From Sphingopyxis sp. H073 (GTDB lineage: Bacteria > Pseudomonadota > Alphaproteobacteria > Sphingomonadales > Sphingomonadaceae): 64,000 nucleotides of DNA. A model generated the notes under the pieces. The model ran no database searches. It worked only from the letters and a program-made list of their open reading frames with translations, and was not told the DNA's origin. Each line of letters opens with the position of its first letter. The first letter of the stretch is position 1. Both the position numbers and the translations under genes were made by a program. This document shows, in pieces, positions 7,946 through 16,940 of the stretch. The DNA lies in contig NZ_LNSG01000004.1 of assembly GCF_001468395.1 (NCBI RefSeq), positions 372,001 to 436,000 of the forward strand. Direction: 5' to 3'.

Positions 7946-10351
7946 CTAGAAAGACTTGCGCCACTCAAGCTCGACATAGCGGCCCAGCGGGTCGGTATAT
8001 CCCGGCTGGTAGTTGATGGGCACCAGCCCGTTCGCGTCGGTGATGCGGCGCTGGGCGTCGAACAGATTGTCGACCGACAACCGCAGGCGCGAGCCCTTCA
8101 GGAAAGGAAGATTCTTCGTTATTTCGGGTTTCTGGCTGAAATCGACAAAGAAACGCAGGTTGAAAGTCGCTAGGTCGCCGAACTTCAGGTCGCCCGCGCT
8201 GCCGCCGGTGACCGTGCTGCCGCTGTCATATTTCGCGCTGACGCGCGCGCCGAGCCCCTTGTAGAAGACCCCGCCGTCCAGCTCGACGAGATTGCGGTTG
8301 CTGCCGCCGCCATTGCCCGTTGCCGAGCCGTTCAAAAGGTCGAGTTCGGGCACACCCGGACGGATCAGCACCGTGTCGGTCAGCTTGATCGTATGATAGA
8401 GCGACACCTGCCAGCGCCCGCCCTGCGGCTGGCCGAACAGGCCGGGACCGCCGCGACCGCGGAAACCGCCGCCTCCACCGCCGCCCGGACCGCCTGGGCC
8501 ACGCGGGCGCTCGGCGCCGGGTGCGCCGCCGGCGGGGCGAGGCCCGCCAGTCGGTCGCCCTGCACCGGGTCCACCCTGCGCGGGCTGGCCGAAGCTCTTG
8601 CCGAAGTTGAATCCCCAGCGGATCTGCGAGTTTTCGGTGCGGTCGAAATTGACCGGCCGCTGGTCGAGCGCGACGAGGACGCCGTTCGCATCGCGCGTCA
8701 CGCGGTCGGGGAAAGCCGCCTCGATTTCGGGCGTCAGCAACGGGAAGCTGTTCGCCGTGTCATAGCTCTTGTTGCGGTTGTAATTGACCGAGACATTCAG
8801 CCCGTCGACCATCGGCAGCGACCAGTTCAGCCCCAGCTTGAGGTCGCGGCGCTGTTCGGCGCGCAGAAACGGATTGCCGCCCGTCGTCGTTGTGATCTCG
8901 ACCGTCTGGCCGGTCGCGAAGTCGTAATAGGTGACCGCCGGCGTCACCAGCGGCGCAGCGCCAAGTTGCTGGATACCCGGTGCAGCCTCATCGCTGTTGA
9001 AGCTCGCGATCAGCGATAGATTTTTCGTGATCCCCCAGTTGAGGTTCGCACCCCAGCTCGTCAGCGACTGGAAATCGCTGGGGTTCGCCGCCTGACCACT
9101 GAGCGTCAGCGACACGGTGCCGATCTTTCCCACATTATAATCGGGATCGAGCAACGGGATGGTCAGCGACCCGAACACGCTCGGCAGGTCACGGCCGAGG
9201 TCGCTCGTCGTGATCGCGCCCGAGCGTTCGGAGCGGCTGTCGTAGCGGATGCCCGAATAGCTCCCCGTCATCGACAGGCGGATCGGCCCCGCCCAGCCCT
9301 CGGTCACGGTGCCCGACAGATTGCCGCTGCCCCCGAAGGTCTGCTGGCTGCTGTCGAACCGGTCGCGCGCGCCGCTGTCGCGGTCGGTGAAGGTCCGCTG
9401 GTCGGCATCGGCATAATTGCCCGACAGCGACCAGCGCCAGTCGCCGAGCATTCCGTTGACGCTCGCGGTCGAGGTCAGATTCGTGCTGCGGCTGTCGCGG
9501 GTCAGCGGATCGTCGACATTACCGTTCCGCGGCCCGAGGAACGACAGGCTGTCGGTCTGGTCGAAGCGAATGTTGAGCGACGCGTCGGTGACCTTGTTGA
9601 GGCTGCGCTGGATCGTCCCGTCGATCGAATAAGTGTCGGATTCGGGGAGCAGGCTGCGTCCGGTATCGCCCAGATCGCGCTCGCGTTCCAGGAGCATCGT
9701 GCTGTGCTCCCAACCGCCATTGAGGTTGACGCGGCCGTTCTTGCCGATCGCGACGAAGCTCGGCTCGATCTCGCTCTGGAAGCGGCCGCCCTGCGTCGGG
9801 ATGCCGCCCTCGGCCTCGATCGCCAGCTGGCGGAAATTGGGCTTGAGCACGAGGTTCACGACGCGCTCGTCGGCCGAATAGCCGTATTGGAGCGCGACTT
9901 CCTCGGGGAAAATCTCGACCTTCGCGATCGCCTCGGGCGGTAGGTTCCGCACCTCGCCGAAGCCACCGATACGGCGCCCATTGACCAGGATCACCGGCCG
10001 GCCGCTTCCGCGCCCGCGGCCCGAGCGCGTCTGCGGCGCCAGCGCGGTGATCAGGTCGGCGACGTTGGAGACGCCATAGCTCGCGATCGCCGCCTCATCG
10101 AGTTCGGCCTCGGCCGCAATATCGGTCTCGAGCTGGCCGGCAAGCCGCGGCGCGGTGACGACGATCTCGTCGCCGTCGATATCGTCATAATCGTCGTCGG
10201 CCGCCGACGGCGCGGGATCCGCGGCGGGCTGATCGGCAACCGCGACGGCGGCAGCGGCTCCTTCGTCCTCCGCCATCGCGGGCATCGCCAGCGACGCGCC
10301 TGCGGCCAGCAAGATCGCGCGCGTGGAAAGGGAGAGGCGATATTTTTTCAT
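7946..10351 (-). CDS. TonB-dependent outer-membrane receptor with Gly/Pro-rich insert
   Basis: An 801-residue TonB-dependent receptor. A signal peptide ends near residue 27 ('PAMA'), an acidic stretch follows, then the TonB box 'DEIVVTAPR' and a plug with '[19 protein letters not shown]'. The rest is a beta-barrel ending in 'WRKSF', with the terminal Phe typical of outer-membrane proteins. About residues 588-645 form an insertion dominated by Gly, Pro, Arg and Ala ('[18 protein letters not shown]'), probably an extracellular loop. Substrate unknown. It is divergent from guaA, and the shared 195-base region holds both promoters. Confidence 0.9.
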   Translation of the reverse strand: MKKYRLSLSTRAILLAAGASLAMPAMAEDEGAAAAVAVADQPAADPAPSAADDDYDDIDGDEIVVTAPRLAGQLETDIAAEAELDEAAIASYGVSNVADLITALAPQTRSGRGRGSGRPVILVNGRRIGGFGEVRNLPPEAIAKVEIFPEEVALQYGYSADERVVNLVLKPNFRQLAIEAEGGIPTQGGRFQSEIEPSFVAIGKNGRVNLNGGWEHSTMLLERERDLGDTGRSLLPESDTYSIDGTIQRSLNKVTDASLNIRFDQTDSLSFLGPRNGNVDDPLTRDSRSTNLTSTASVNGMLGDWRWSLSGNYADADQRTFTDRDSGARDRFDSSQQTFGGSGNLSGTVTEGWAGPIRLSMTGSYSGIRYDSRSERSGAITTSDLGRDLPSVFGSLTIPLLDPDYNVGKIGTVSLTLSGQAANPSDFQSLTSWGANLNWGITKNLSLIASFNSDEAAPGIQQLGAAPLVTPAVTYYDFATGQTVEITTTTGGNPFLRAEQRRDLKLGLNWSLPMVDGLNVSVNYNRNKSYDTANSFPLLTPEIEAAFPDRVTRDANGVLVALDQRPVNFDRTENSQIRWGFNFGKSFGQPAQGGPGAGRPTGGPRPAGGAPGAERPRGPGGPGGGGGGGFRGRGGPGLFGQPQGGRWQVSLYHTIKLTDTVLIRPGVPELDLLNGSATGNGGGSNRNLVELDGGVFYKGLGARVSAKYDSGSTVTGGSAGDLKFGDLATFNLRFFVDFSQKPEITKNLPFLKGSRLRLSVDNLFDAQRRITDANGLVPINYQPGYTDPLGRYVELEWRKSF

Positions 10352-10546
10352 TGGGGAGAGGCCTTGTTCTTTGTCTATCTTGGTTTTTTCTTGCCACGCC
10401 GGGGCTTAACGCGGCCTGACACGGCTCTTTGTTCGCGGTTCAGCTATGTCGCAATTGTCGCAACAATGTGTCGGGGCCACCCCCGTTCCACAAACGACCG
10501 ATATCGACCGCTGGACAGCAGGGGCGCGCCTCTTTATCGGCCAGCC

Positions 10547-12133
10547 ATGCCGACTCCCGACTCTCCCATCGCCCCTGAATCGATCCTGATCATCGACTTC
10601 GGAAGCCAGGTCACCCAACTTATCGCCCGCCGCGTCCGCGAAGCCGGTGTCTATAGCGAAATCGTCCCGTTCAGCGCCGCCGAAGCCGCGCTCGCGCGGA
10701 TGCAGCCAAAGGGCGTGATCCTCTCGGGCTCGCCCGCATCGGTTCCCGCCGACGGCAGCCCCCGCGCGCCGCAGTCGGTGTTCGACAGCGGCCTTCCCGT
10801 CCTTGGCATCTGCTACGGGCAGCAGGTGATGAGCCAGCAGCTCGGCGGCCGCGTCGAACCCGGCGGCGTCGACGGCGAGCGCGACGGCGAGTTCGGCCGC
10901 GCCTTCCTGACCGTCACCGAACCCTGCGTGCTGTTCGACGGGCTGTGGAGCGTCGGCGAACGCCACCAGGTGTGGATGAGCCACGGCGACCGCGTCACCG
11001 AGTTCGCGCCCGGCTTCCGCATCGTCGCGGTCAGCGACGGTGCCCCCTTCGCGGTGATCGCCAATGATGAGCGCCGATATTACGGCACCCAATTCCATCC
11101 CGAGGTCGTCCATACGCCCGACGGCGCCAAGCTGATCGCCAATTTCGTCCGCCACGTCTGCGGCTGCGCGGGCGACTGGACGATGGCCGAGTTCCGCGCG
11201 ACCAAGATTGCCGAAATCCGCGAACAGGTCGGCGACCAGCGCGTCCTCTGCGGCCTGTCGGGCGGCGTCGACAGCGCGGTCGCGGCGGTGCTGATCCACG
11301 AAGCGATCGGCGAGCAGCTCACCTGCGTCTTCGTCGACCACGGCCTGCTCCGCATGAACGAACGCGAGCAGGTCGAGCGCCTGTTCCGCGATCATTACAA
11401 TATTCCGCTGGTGGTCGTCGATGCCGAGGAGCGCTTCATGAGCGGCCTCGCGGGCGTCACCGACCCCGAGGCGAAGCGCAAGTTCATCGGCGGCGAATTC
11501 ATCAACGTGTTCGAGGAAGAGGCGAAGAAGATCGGCGGCGCCGACTTCCTCGCGCAGGGCACGCTCTATCCGGACGTAATCGAGAGCGTCAGCTTCACTG
11601 GCGGGCCGAGCGTGACGATCAAGAGCCACCACAATGTCGGCGGCCTGCCCGAACGCATGAACATGAAGCTGGTCGAACCGCTGCGCGAGCTGTTCAAAGA
11701 TGAAGTCCGCCTGCTCGGCAAGGAACTGGGGCTTCCCGACATCTTCGTCGGCCGCCACCCCTTTCCCGGCCCCGGCCTCGCGATCCGCATCCCCGGGGAA
11801 GTGACCAAGGAACGCTGCGACATCCTGCGCAAGGCCGACGCTGTCTATCTCGAGGAAATCCGCAACGCCGGCCTATACGACGCGATCTGGCAGGCGTTCG
11901 CGGTGCTGCTCCCGGTCCGCACCGTCGGCGTGATGGGCGACTATCGCACCTATGACAGCGTCTGCGCGCTCCGCGCCGTCACCTCGACCGACGGCATGAC
12001 GGCGGACATCTATCCCTTTGATGCGACCTTCCTGTCGCGCTGCGCGACCCGCATCATCAACGAGGTCGAAGGCATCAACCGCGTGGTCTATGACTATACG
12101 TCCAAACCGCCGGGCACGATCGAGTGGGAATGA
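10547..12133 (+). CDS. guaA: GMP synthase (glutamine-hydrolysing)
   Basis: Converts XMP to GMP using ATP and glutamine, the last step of guanine nucleotide synthesis. In 528 residues it has a class I amidotransferase domain (nucleophile C89 in 'GICYGQQ', His/Glu in 'TQFHPEV'), the ATP-pyrophosphatase loop '[10 protein letters not shown]', and the dimerisation domain ending in the conserved '[10 protein letters not shown]'. The ATG at 10547 is chosen because the glutaminase domain starts just after it; the reading frame is open further upstream but not conserved. The 3' end of guaA is a known insertion site for integrative elements, and an integrase remnant follows. Confidence 0.97.
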   Translation: MPTPDSPIAPESILIIDFGSQVTQLIARRVREAGVYSEIVPFSAAEAALARMQPKGVILSGSPASVPADGSPRAPQSVFDSGLPVLGICYGQQVMSQQLGGRVEPGGVDGERDGEFGRAFLTVTEPCVLFDGLWSVGERHQVWMSHGDRVTEFAPGFRIVAVSDGAPFAVIANDERRYYGTQFHPEVVHTPDGAKLIANFVRHVCGCAGDWTMAEFRATKIAEIREQVGDQRVLCGLSGGVDSAVAAVLIHEAIGEQLTCVFVDHGLLRMNEREQVERLFRDHYNIPLVVVDAEERFMSGLAGVTDPEAKRKFIGGEFINVFEEEAKKIGGADFLAQGTLYPDVIESVSFTGGPSVTIKSHHNVGGLPERMNMKLVEPLRELFKDEVRLLGKELGLPDIFVGRHPFPGPGLAIRIPGEVTKERCDILRKADAVYLEEIRNAGLYDAIWQAFAVLLPVRTVGVMGDYRTYDSVCALRAVTSTDGMTADIYPFDATFLSRCATRIINEVEGINRVVYDYTSKPPGTIEWE

Positions 12134-12156
12134 TTCGGGGCACGAAAAGCCCCGAA
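12134..12156 (+). terminator. Hairpin directly after guaA
   Basis: TTCGGGGC and GCCCCGAA form a perfect 8-bp stem around ACGAAAA, starting at the first base after the guaA stop. It is a good candidate terminator, although no T-tract follows. Confidence 0.5.
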
Positions 12157-12421
12157 ACCATGTCCAACTTCGAATTCCAACTATTTGGAAAATTTATTTT
12201 GTTGTCGATGTCAATCGACGACAATCGGTGGGCAGCCTTCGTTTCTGGCGGGTCGGCTGTCGGCCTTGGATACCCTTGTGCCTTCCAGAAATCGTGGATA
12301 CCGTCAGGGACACATCAGCCCACGGCGGCATTTTTTCTCTAACATTCGGCAAAGCAGTGGTTTTTCGGGCGGGAGAGCTGCGTTTTGAGGCTGACGGTAT
12401 TTTTCAGTCGGGGTACGACTC
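12157..12421. other. AT-richer leader of the integrase remnant
   Basis: No gene is recognised here. The stretch is visibly richer in A/T than its surroundings and lies between the guaA 3' end and the ATG of the integrase remnant. That is where the attachment site and integrase promoter of a guaA-inserted element would be. I found no second copy of the guaA end to prove the boundary. Confidence 0.4.
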
Positions 12422-12722
12422 ATGCTAACCGATTCAGAACTCAAGCATTTGAAACAAAAAGAAAAACCATATAAGGTCTCGGACTGTGATGGCACGTATG
12501 TGCTGGTCAATCCCCGCTGCACGATTTCCTTTGTGTGTGGGCTACCGTCTGCATAGCAGCGAGAAAAGAGGCGCATCAAGAAAGCAAAGAGCTTTGGCCA
12601 GTTCGGCGAGAAATGGCTGCAAGCGGCTCCCATGGCCGACAGCACGCGAGCTATGCGACGGTCGATTTTCGCACGGGAGTTGCTTCCGATCAAGCCAGTC
12701 TTCTTACCGAGATCACCGCCGT
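12422..12722 (+). pseudogene. Decayed P4-type tyrosine integrase
   Basis: Three frames together read as the first part of a P4-family integrase. From 12422, 'MLTDSELKHLKQKEKPYKV' and 'DGTYVLVNP' are the family's typical N-terminus, but the frame stops at 12554-12556. From 12560, in another frame, 'REKRRIKKAKSFGQFGEKWL' and 'MADSTRAMRRSIF' match the core-binding domain. After about 12697 a single-base shift leads to 'LLTEITA'. There the homology ends abruptly against an SDR fragment on the opposite strand. The catalytic domain (Arg-His-Arg-Tyr) is absent. Its place just downstream of guaA fits an element that used the guaA 3' end as its target. Confidence 0.75.
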
Positions 12723-12905
12723 TGTCAGGTCGGCCCGGACGAACTTGACACCGCCGATGGGCTCGGGGTTGTCGCGGGCCGCGGTGATGACCCGGGCGCC
12801 GCCGGCGAGAAAGGGATCGACGGTGGCGCGACCGAGACCCTTGGTGCCGCCGCTGACGAGCACCCGCTTCCCCGCAAATTCGTTCGGATCAGCCTGGATG
12901 CTCAC
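12690..12905 (-). pseudogene. Short-chain dehydrogenase, C-terminally truncated
   Basis: The 71-codon frame starts like an SDR: 'FAGKRVLVSGGTKGLGRATV' holds the NAD(P)-binding TGxxxGxG-type motif, and 'GVKFVRADLTTA' the next beta strand. After that point (about 12718) the sequence becomes the reverse complement of the integrase remnant, so the Ser-Tyr-Lys active site and about 180 residues are missing. It starts with a 4-base ATGA overlap with the SnoaL-like gene upstream, showing it was once part of that operon. It cannot encode an active enzyme. Confidence 0.72.
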
Positions 12906-13276
12906 AGCGTGATCTCCAGCGTCTTGATAGTCTCGTTTTCGAGCGCAAAGGCGTAGGTGAAGCGGATCGGGCTGCCTTTGAAGTGGCCATGGGCGGGCCC
13001 TTCGACGACAACCTTGCCGTCTTCATGGCGGAGGCTGTCCGGCGTGAAGATTGCTTTCACGGCCACGACTTCCTGTTCGAACAAGGTCCGGAGTGCTGCT
13101 TGGCCCGCGTGCGGACGCCCGATGTCGAAGAGCACCGCATCGGCGGCAAAAGGCTTCAGCATGGCGTCAACGTCGAGCCGTGCGTTGGCCTCGATATAAT
13201 CGGCGATGGGTTTCGGCAACGCGTCGAGAAGCGCTTCGGCGCCGCCGCGCTGATTGTCGTGGGCACTGGTCTGCAT
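12902..13276 (-). CDS. SnoaL-like / nuclear transport factor 2 family protein
   Basis: A 124-residue protein with the cone-shaped NTF2/SnoaL-like fold signature: '[25 protein letters not shown]', '[15 protein letters not shown]', then a strand-rich C-terminal half ending '[13 protein letters not shown]'. Such proteins are often isomerases, hydratases or small-ligand binders; no function can be assigned. The ATG at 13276 has a good ribosome site (GGAG); a longer frame upstream lacks one. It heads an operon with the truncated SDR gene and is divergent from a LysR gene, the usual layout for a LysR-regulated SDR module. Confidence 0.72.
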   Translation of the reverse strand: MQTSAHDNQRGGAEALLDALPKPIADYIEANARLDVDAMLKPFAADAVLFDIGRPHAGQAALRTLFEQEVVAVKAIFTPDSLRHEDGKVVVEGPAHGHFKGSPIRFTYAFALENETIKTLEITL

Positions 13277-13375
13277 CTCGATTCTCCTTCGGTTTGGCTT
13301 GCCTCCCAATTAGTGCTTGAACATTGTGCGAATAAGTAGGTCAATTTTGGATGAGTTGATGAAGGATTCGGGATA

Positions 13376-14278
13376 ATGAACCGATTGGCGCTTCGAGATT
13401 TTGATGCCGTGATCGCTGTGGCGCGGCGGGCATCCTTCCGGCAGGCGGCCATCGATCTGGACATGTCGACGACCGCGCTCAGCCATATGATTGCGCGGAT
13501 CGAAGCCGAGCTTGGGGTGCGGCTGTTCAACCGGACGACGCGGAGCGTGGCACTGACCGACGCTGGACGGATCTTCGTCGATCGCCTCGGCCCCTCCCTT
13601 CAGGATGTCCGCGACGCCATCGAGATCGTGCGCGAGCGCCGCGGGACGCCGACGGGCATACTGCGCATCAACGCGCCACCCTTCGCCGCGCGCTCGCCCG
13701 TCTTCACAGATCTTATCCTCGCATATGCCCGCCGATACCCCGACATGCATGTCGATCTGGTGACCGAAGGGCAGCTGCGCGATATTGTCGCCGAAGGATT
13801 CGATCTGGGCGTTCGCGTCGCCTCCCTTGTGCCGTCCGACATGATTGCGCTGTCCCTCGGCGAGGCCCAGCGCTTTGCCGTCGTCGCCTCACCTGCCTAT
13901 CTGGCCGAGCGACCGCATCCGTCGATACCGACCGATCTTGCCGGCCACGCCTGCATCCGCGTTCGCCTTCCCGATGGCTCGCTCTACCGCTGGCATTTCG
14001 CAAAAGGCGGCGACACGGCGCAGCTCGAGGTGAGCGGGCCCATGACCTTCGATGACCTTCCGCTATCCCTTGCCGCGGTCCGGGCCGGCCTGGGCATCGG
14101 CTTCTTTTTCGAACAGGACGTCGTCCAAGATATCAAAAAAGGGACACTTGTCCGCCTGCTCGCAGACTGGACACCGCCCTTCCCTGGGCTTTGCCTATAT
14201 TACCCCGGGAGGCGTCACCCTTCAGCCGGCCTCTCCGCATTTCTTTTGCTCGCACGCGAATTGGGGAAGAAGAATTAG
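13376..14278 (+). CDS. LysR-family transcriptional regulator
   Basis: A 300-residue LysR-type regulator. The N-terminal winged helix-turn-helix covers residues 1-60 ('[38 protein letters not shown]'-type pattern), followed by the linker helix and a periplasmic-binding-like effector domain. It is transcribed away from the SnoaL-like gene, and the 99-base gap should contain its operator. Its presumed target operon now contains a truncated SDR gene, so the regulator may have lost its purpose. Inducer unknown. Confidence 0.88.
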   Translation: MNRLALRDFDAVIAVARRASFRQAAIDLDMSTTALSHMIARIEAELGVRLFNRTTRSVALTDAGRIFVDRLGPSLQDVRDAIEIVRERRGTPTGILRINAPPFAARSPVFTDLILAYARRYPDMHVDLVTEGQLRDIVAEGFDLGVRVASLVPSDMIALSLGEAQRFAVVASPAYLAERPHPSIPTDLAGHACIRVRLPDGSLYRWHFAKGGDTAQLEVSGPMTFDDLPLSLAAVRAGLGIGFFFEQDVVQDIKKGTLVRLLADWTPPFPGLCLYYPGRRHPSAGLSAFLLLARELGKKN

Positions 14279-14284
14279 CGGCGC

Positions 14285-14638
14285 TTGGCCAAGTTGATAC
14301 GGTCGGGTCTCAACGCACCATTCACGATGACCGCCGTTCCCCAAAAGTCGGGAAGCTGCGGGCTGCTCGGCTTCGGAACCGCCGGCAACGACACGCATTC
14401 GGTGCAGTTCGAAGGGTCAGTCGCCTATCAGCTGTCGCGCCGCGCAGTGATCGGCGGCGAATATCGCACCAAGCCCGACAATCTGGCGATCGCGCGCGAG
14501 AATGATTGGTGGGATCTGTTCGCGGCCTATGCGTTGACAAGAAACCTTACCGTCACCGCGGCTTATGTCGATCTCGGCTCGATCGCCACCTTCGACAAGC
14601 AGCGCGGCGGATTCCTGTCCGCCCAGCTCGCCTTTTAA
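14285..14638 (+). pseudogene. DUF3034-type outer-membrane protein, 5'-truncated
   Basis: From about base 14346 the sequence 'GSCGLLGFGTAGNDTHSVQ', 'YQLSRRAVIGGEYRTKPDNL' and 'LTVTAAYVDLG' matches what I recall as the C-terminal third of DUF3034 outer-membrane proteins, ending with 'AQLAF'. The preceding 20 codons back to a TTG at 14285 look random, and no signal peptide is present. The N-terminal two thirds are therefore missing, replaced by the LysR end of the accessory segment. The globin gene follows 10 bases later, the usual DUF3034 partner. Confidence 0.62.
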
Positions 14639-14648
14639 GGGGTCCGCC

Positions 14649-15173
14649 ATGTTTCTGATCGCTGCCGCCCTGCTCCTGCAACCCGCCGCCGAACCGCCCA
14701 CCGATTGGGACAAGGAATTCGGTGTCGAGGAAAAGCAGCGCGACCCGGCCACCGGCGAATTGCCGGTCGACCCTTATGTTCGGGACAATCGCAATGCGGG
14801 CGCAACGCCCTTTGCCGGCACCGCGATGGCCGAGGCCTTTGGCGGACAGGACGGCATCCGCCGCATCGCCAGCCGCACGGCCGAATTGTCGGAAGCCGAT
14901 CCGCGCATCGCCGCGATCTTTGTGTCGCACGACATGGTCCGGCTGAAACGCACCTTGTTCGAACAATTCTGTTATATCCTGAACGCCGGGTGCGATTACA
15001 GCGGCCGCGACATGGCGGCATCGCACAAGGATCTGGGCATCCGGATGCGCGACATGAACGCGCTGGTAGAAAATCTGCAGGCCGCGATGCGCGAAGAAAA
15101 CATCGCCTTCGCCGCGCAGAACCGGTTCCTGAGCAAGCTGGCGCCGATGTCGGGGGACGTAATCGTGCGGTAG
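14649..15173 (+). CDS. Group 1 truncated hemoglobin-like protein
   Basis: A 174-residue protein with an N-terminal hydrophobic segment (residues 1-14, probably signal-peptide-like) and a truncated globin domain from about residue 62: 'FGGQDGIRRIASRTAELSE', then 'LKRTLFEQFCYILNAGCDY' and 'ASHKDLGIRM'. H126 in the latter is the probable proximal haem ligand. The ATG at 14649 directly precedes the hydrophobic segment. It follows the DUF3034 remnant by 10 bases; its original promoter may have been lost with the 5' end of that gene. Function (oxygen or NO chemistry, redox sensing) is not known. Confidence 0.78.
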   Translation: MFLIAAALLLQPAAEPPTDWDKEFGVEEKQRDPATGELPVDPYVRDNRNAGATPFAGTAMAEAFGGQDGIRRIASRTAELSEADPRIAAIFVSHDMVRLKRTLFEQFCYILNAGCDYSGRDMAASHKDLGIRMRDMNALVENLQAAMREENIAFAAQNRFLSKLAPMSGDVIVR

Positions 15174-15224
15174 ATCCGCGCAGGGACTGCAAGTTCCGAG
15201 TCAGTTTGGGCCGGTGCGGATCTT

Positions 15225-15707
15225 TCAGATTCCCGGCCTGCGGCGCGCGACGATCTTGATCTCGACCAACCCCCGATCGGGGACCAAGCGGGTCACGCCG
15301 ATCGCGGTCCATGCGGGGAATGGTCCGCGAATATAGCGATGCTTCACCTTCTTGAAGACTTCGATTTGCGCGGGCATGTCCGTGTGAAAGCTGGTCATCT
15401 CGACCACACCGTCAAAGCCCGCCCCCGAACGTTCGAGCACGTCGCCGATCCTCTGGAAAGCCCGCTCGAAAGCGGCCTCCTGATCGGCGATCGTCTCGTC
15501 CGGGCGAAGCCCCGCCACCACACCCGACAGCCAAACACGGTCTCCGTCGACAACCGCGTCCGCATAGCCCCATTCTTCCAGATCGCGTTGGCGTTCGCGT
15601 TGCACGGGGACGATGACATTCTGCGACGTGCGCGCATAAGGCTCCTCGGTCGCGCCGGCGGCCGGCTGTATCGCGGCGCCGGCGGCTGCGAGCAGGGAAA
15701 GCAGCAT
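15225..15707 (-). CDS. RidA-family protein with signal peptide
   Basis: A 160-residue member of the RidA/YjgF/YER057c family, many of which hydrolyse enamine/imine intermediates. Core elements are 'DRVWLSGVVAG', 'AAFERAFQRIGDVLERSGAGFDGVVEMTSF' and 'PAWTAIGVTRLVPDRGLVEIKIVA'. The Arg that binds the carboxylate in active RidA is not clearly at its usual place ('GVTRL' is the candidate). The ATG at 15707 follows AAGGAAA and begins a hydrophobic stretch (LLSLLAAAGAA), so the protein is probably exported, unlike classical RidA. Stand-alone gene. Confidence 0.78.
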   Translation of the reverse strand: MLLSLLAAAGAAIQPAAGATEEPYARTSQNVIVPVQRERQRDLEEWGYADAVVDGDRVWLSGVVAGLRPDETIADQEAAFERAFQRIGDVLERSGAGFDGVVEMTSFHTDMPAQIEVFKKVKHRYIRGPFPAWTAIGVTRLVPDRGLVEIKIVARRRPGI

Positions 15708-15768
15708 TGATTTTTCCTTATCGACGATGGTCACGGGATGGCGTGCGCGGATTGGCCCGCCTCAGGCG

Positions 15769-16488
15769 CTAGCGCGGGCGAAGCGCCGCGATCGCTCCGC
15801 TGTCCAGCATATCATGAATGGTCCCGGTGATGTCGGCGCCGGGATAGAGCGCGTGCGCGGCCGCCGTGGACACGCCGATCGTTTCACCGATGCGCAGGCC
15901 CGACAGGATACGGTGTGCGGCAGGGCCGATCCGGCGGGCCTCGACGCGATCGGCTGGACGGGTGATCAGCACCCCTTCCGCTTTCCATTCGGTCGCGACC
16001 TCGGCACGCGACGGTGCGAAATGGCCGAGCCAGATCGAGGGAGCGGGCACCGCGAACCATCCGAAACGCGTCGCGGCGTGCAGTTTGACGCGGCTCGCCG
16101 ACCATTGCTGGGCTGTCATGGCCGCGATGACGTCCCGCGATACCGGCGTGTCGGCGGGCGCACGCGCCGCGGCGTGATGTAATCGGTCGATCGCCGCGAC
16201 CGACGACAGATAGGGCAACACGCGGCCCAACTTGCGGCCCACGATCCATTCTGGAAAGCGACAGCCATAGGCGGCAAGGTTCGGGTCGGTCGGCGGCACT
16301 TCCGCGACGAACTCGGCCGCGAGGTCGGCAAAGGACAGATGTCCCAGGATCGCGCCGACCACCGGATAATTTGCGGCGAGCGCTTCGGCGGCGGCGGCCG
16401 ACGGAATCGCATGATAGGCGGCGTGCGATACGCACGACCGCGAGCGCGTGTCGGCGACCGTCCGCCGGACGGCAGCAAGATCAGACAT
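15769..16488 (-). CDS. bufC: BufC/HvfC-type protein (DUF2063)
   Basis: A 239-residue protein whose N-terminal half fits DUF2063: 'LAANYPVVGAILGHLSFADLAAEFV', 'PPTDPNLAAYGCRFPEWI' and 'YLSSVAAIDRLHHAA'. In bufferin operons (bufA-bufB-bufC) this protein is the partner of the DUF692 enzyme BufB that modifies Cys residues of the BufA peptide. Here it sits 67 bases downstream of bufA on the same strand, and no DUF692 gene lies between or nearby. The ribosome site GGAGAGG is upstream of the ATG. The C-terminal half also follows the family pattern. Confidence 0.72.
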   Translation of the reverse strand: MSDLAAVRRTVADTRSRSCVSHAAYHAIPSAAAAEALAANYPVVGAILGHLSFADLAAEFVAEVPPTDPNLAAYGCRFPEWIVGRKLGRVLPYLSSVAAIDRLHHAAARAPADTPVSRDVIAAMTAQQWSASRVKLHAATRFGWFAVPAPSIWLGHFAPSRAEVATEWKAEGVLITRPADRVEARRIGPAAHRILSGLRIGETIGVSTAAAHALYPGADITGTIHDMLDSGAIAALRPR

Positions 16489-16555
16489 GATGGCATCCTC
16501 TCCACAGGATGGGTGTCGCGGCGCAGGGCCGGGACGCCTCGAAGATATTGGCGCG

Positions 16556-16834
16556 TCAGCGCTTTTTGGGGGTCAGCGAGCCGACGCCCTTCGGCGTCCT
16601 GATTTTCGCGCAGCTGCCCTTCGCGACATATTTCCAGGCATTGCCCTGATAGTCGGTGGTCGAGGTCCCTGCGCAGCTCGTACCCGGGCCTGCAGCGCAG
16701 TCATTCTTGCCCTTGAGCGCGATGCCATAGCATTTGTCCTTGCCAGGCTGCGGCGCGACCGGGCCCGCCTGGACGGCGGCTGTGGCGAGAACCGAGAGGG
16801 TGGCGGCGGCAAGCGCAATGGTCGACTTGTTCAT
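16556..16834 (-). CDS. bufA: BufA1-type bufferin precursor (DUF2282)
   Basis: A 92-residue DUF2282 protein. A signal peptide covers residues 1-23 and is followed by a mature part with four cysteines (35, 46, 54, 75) in the family frame '[13 protein letters not shown]', 'GTSCAGTS' and 'YQGNAWKYV'. Bufferins are described as ribosomal peptides whose cysteines are modified by a DUF692 oxygenase with a DUF2063 partner and which help against copper. Here bufC follows directly but bufB is missing. A perfect palindrome at 16917-16933 lies 83-99 bases upstream and may be its operator. Confidence 0.82.
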   Translation of the reverse strand: MNKSTIALAAATLSVLATAAVQAGPVAPQPGKDKCYGIALKGKNDCAAGPGTSCAGTSTTDYQGNAWKYVAKGSCAKIRTPKGVGSLTPKKR

Positions 16835-16916
16835 GATGAAAACCTTTCCGTTGTTGGCGCCCGAAGGGCGTATCCGTTCTTTCGACCAAAACGGGTGCCG
16901 CGTCCGCTACCCAGAG

Positions 16917-16933
16917 CGCATCGTTTCGATGCG
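16917..16933. promoter_or_regulatory. Palindrome CGCATCG-TTT-CGATGCG upstream of bufA
   Basis: A perfect 7-bp inverted repeat with a 3-base spacer lies between the patatin stop and the bufA start. Its 15-bp core recurs, on the other strand, at 20376-20390 upstream of the bdhA operon. Operator function is inferred from symmetry, position and recurrence only. Confidence 0.45.
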
Positions 16934-16940
16934 AAAGCCG

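Noticed and set aside
10364-10546. N-terminal extension of guaA by 61 codons
   Set aside because: The frame is open, but the extra residues are unlike any GMP synthase and the region is the divergent promoter with the receptor gene.
12134-14350. Direct repeat of the guaA 3' end marking attR
   Set aside because: I compared the last 20 bases of guaA with the region up to the DUF3034 remnant by eye and found no second copy, so element boundaries are not claimed.
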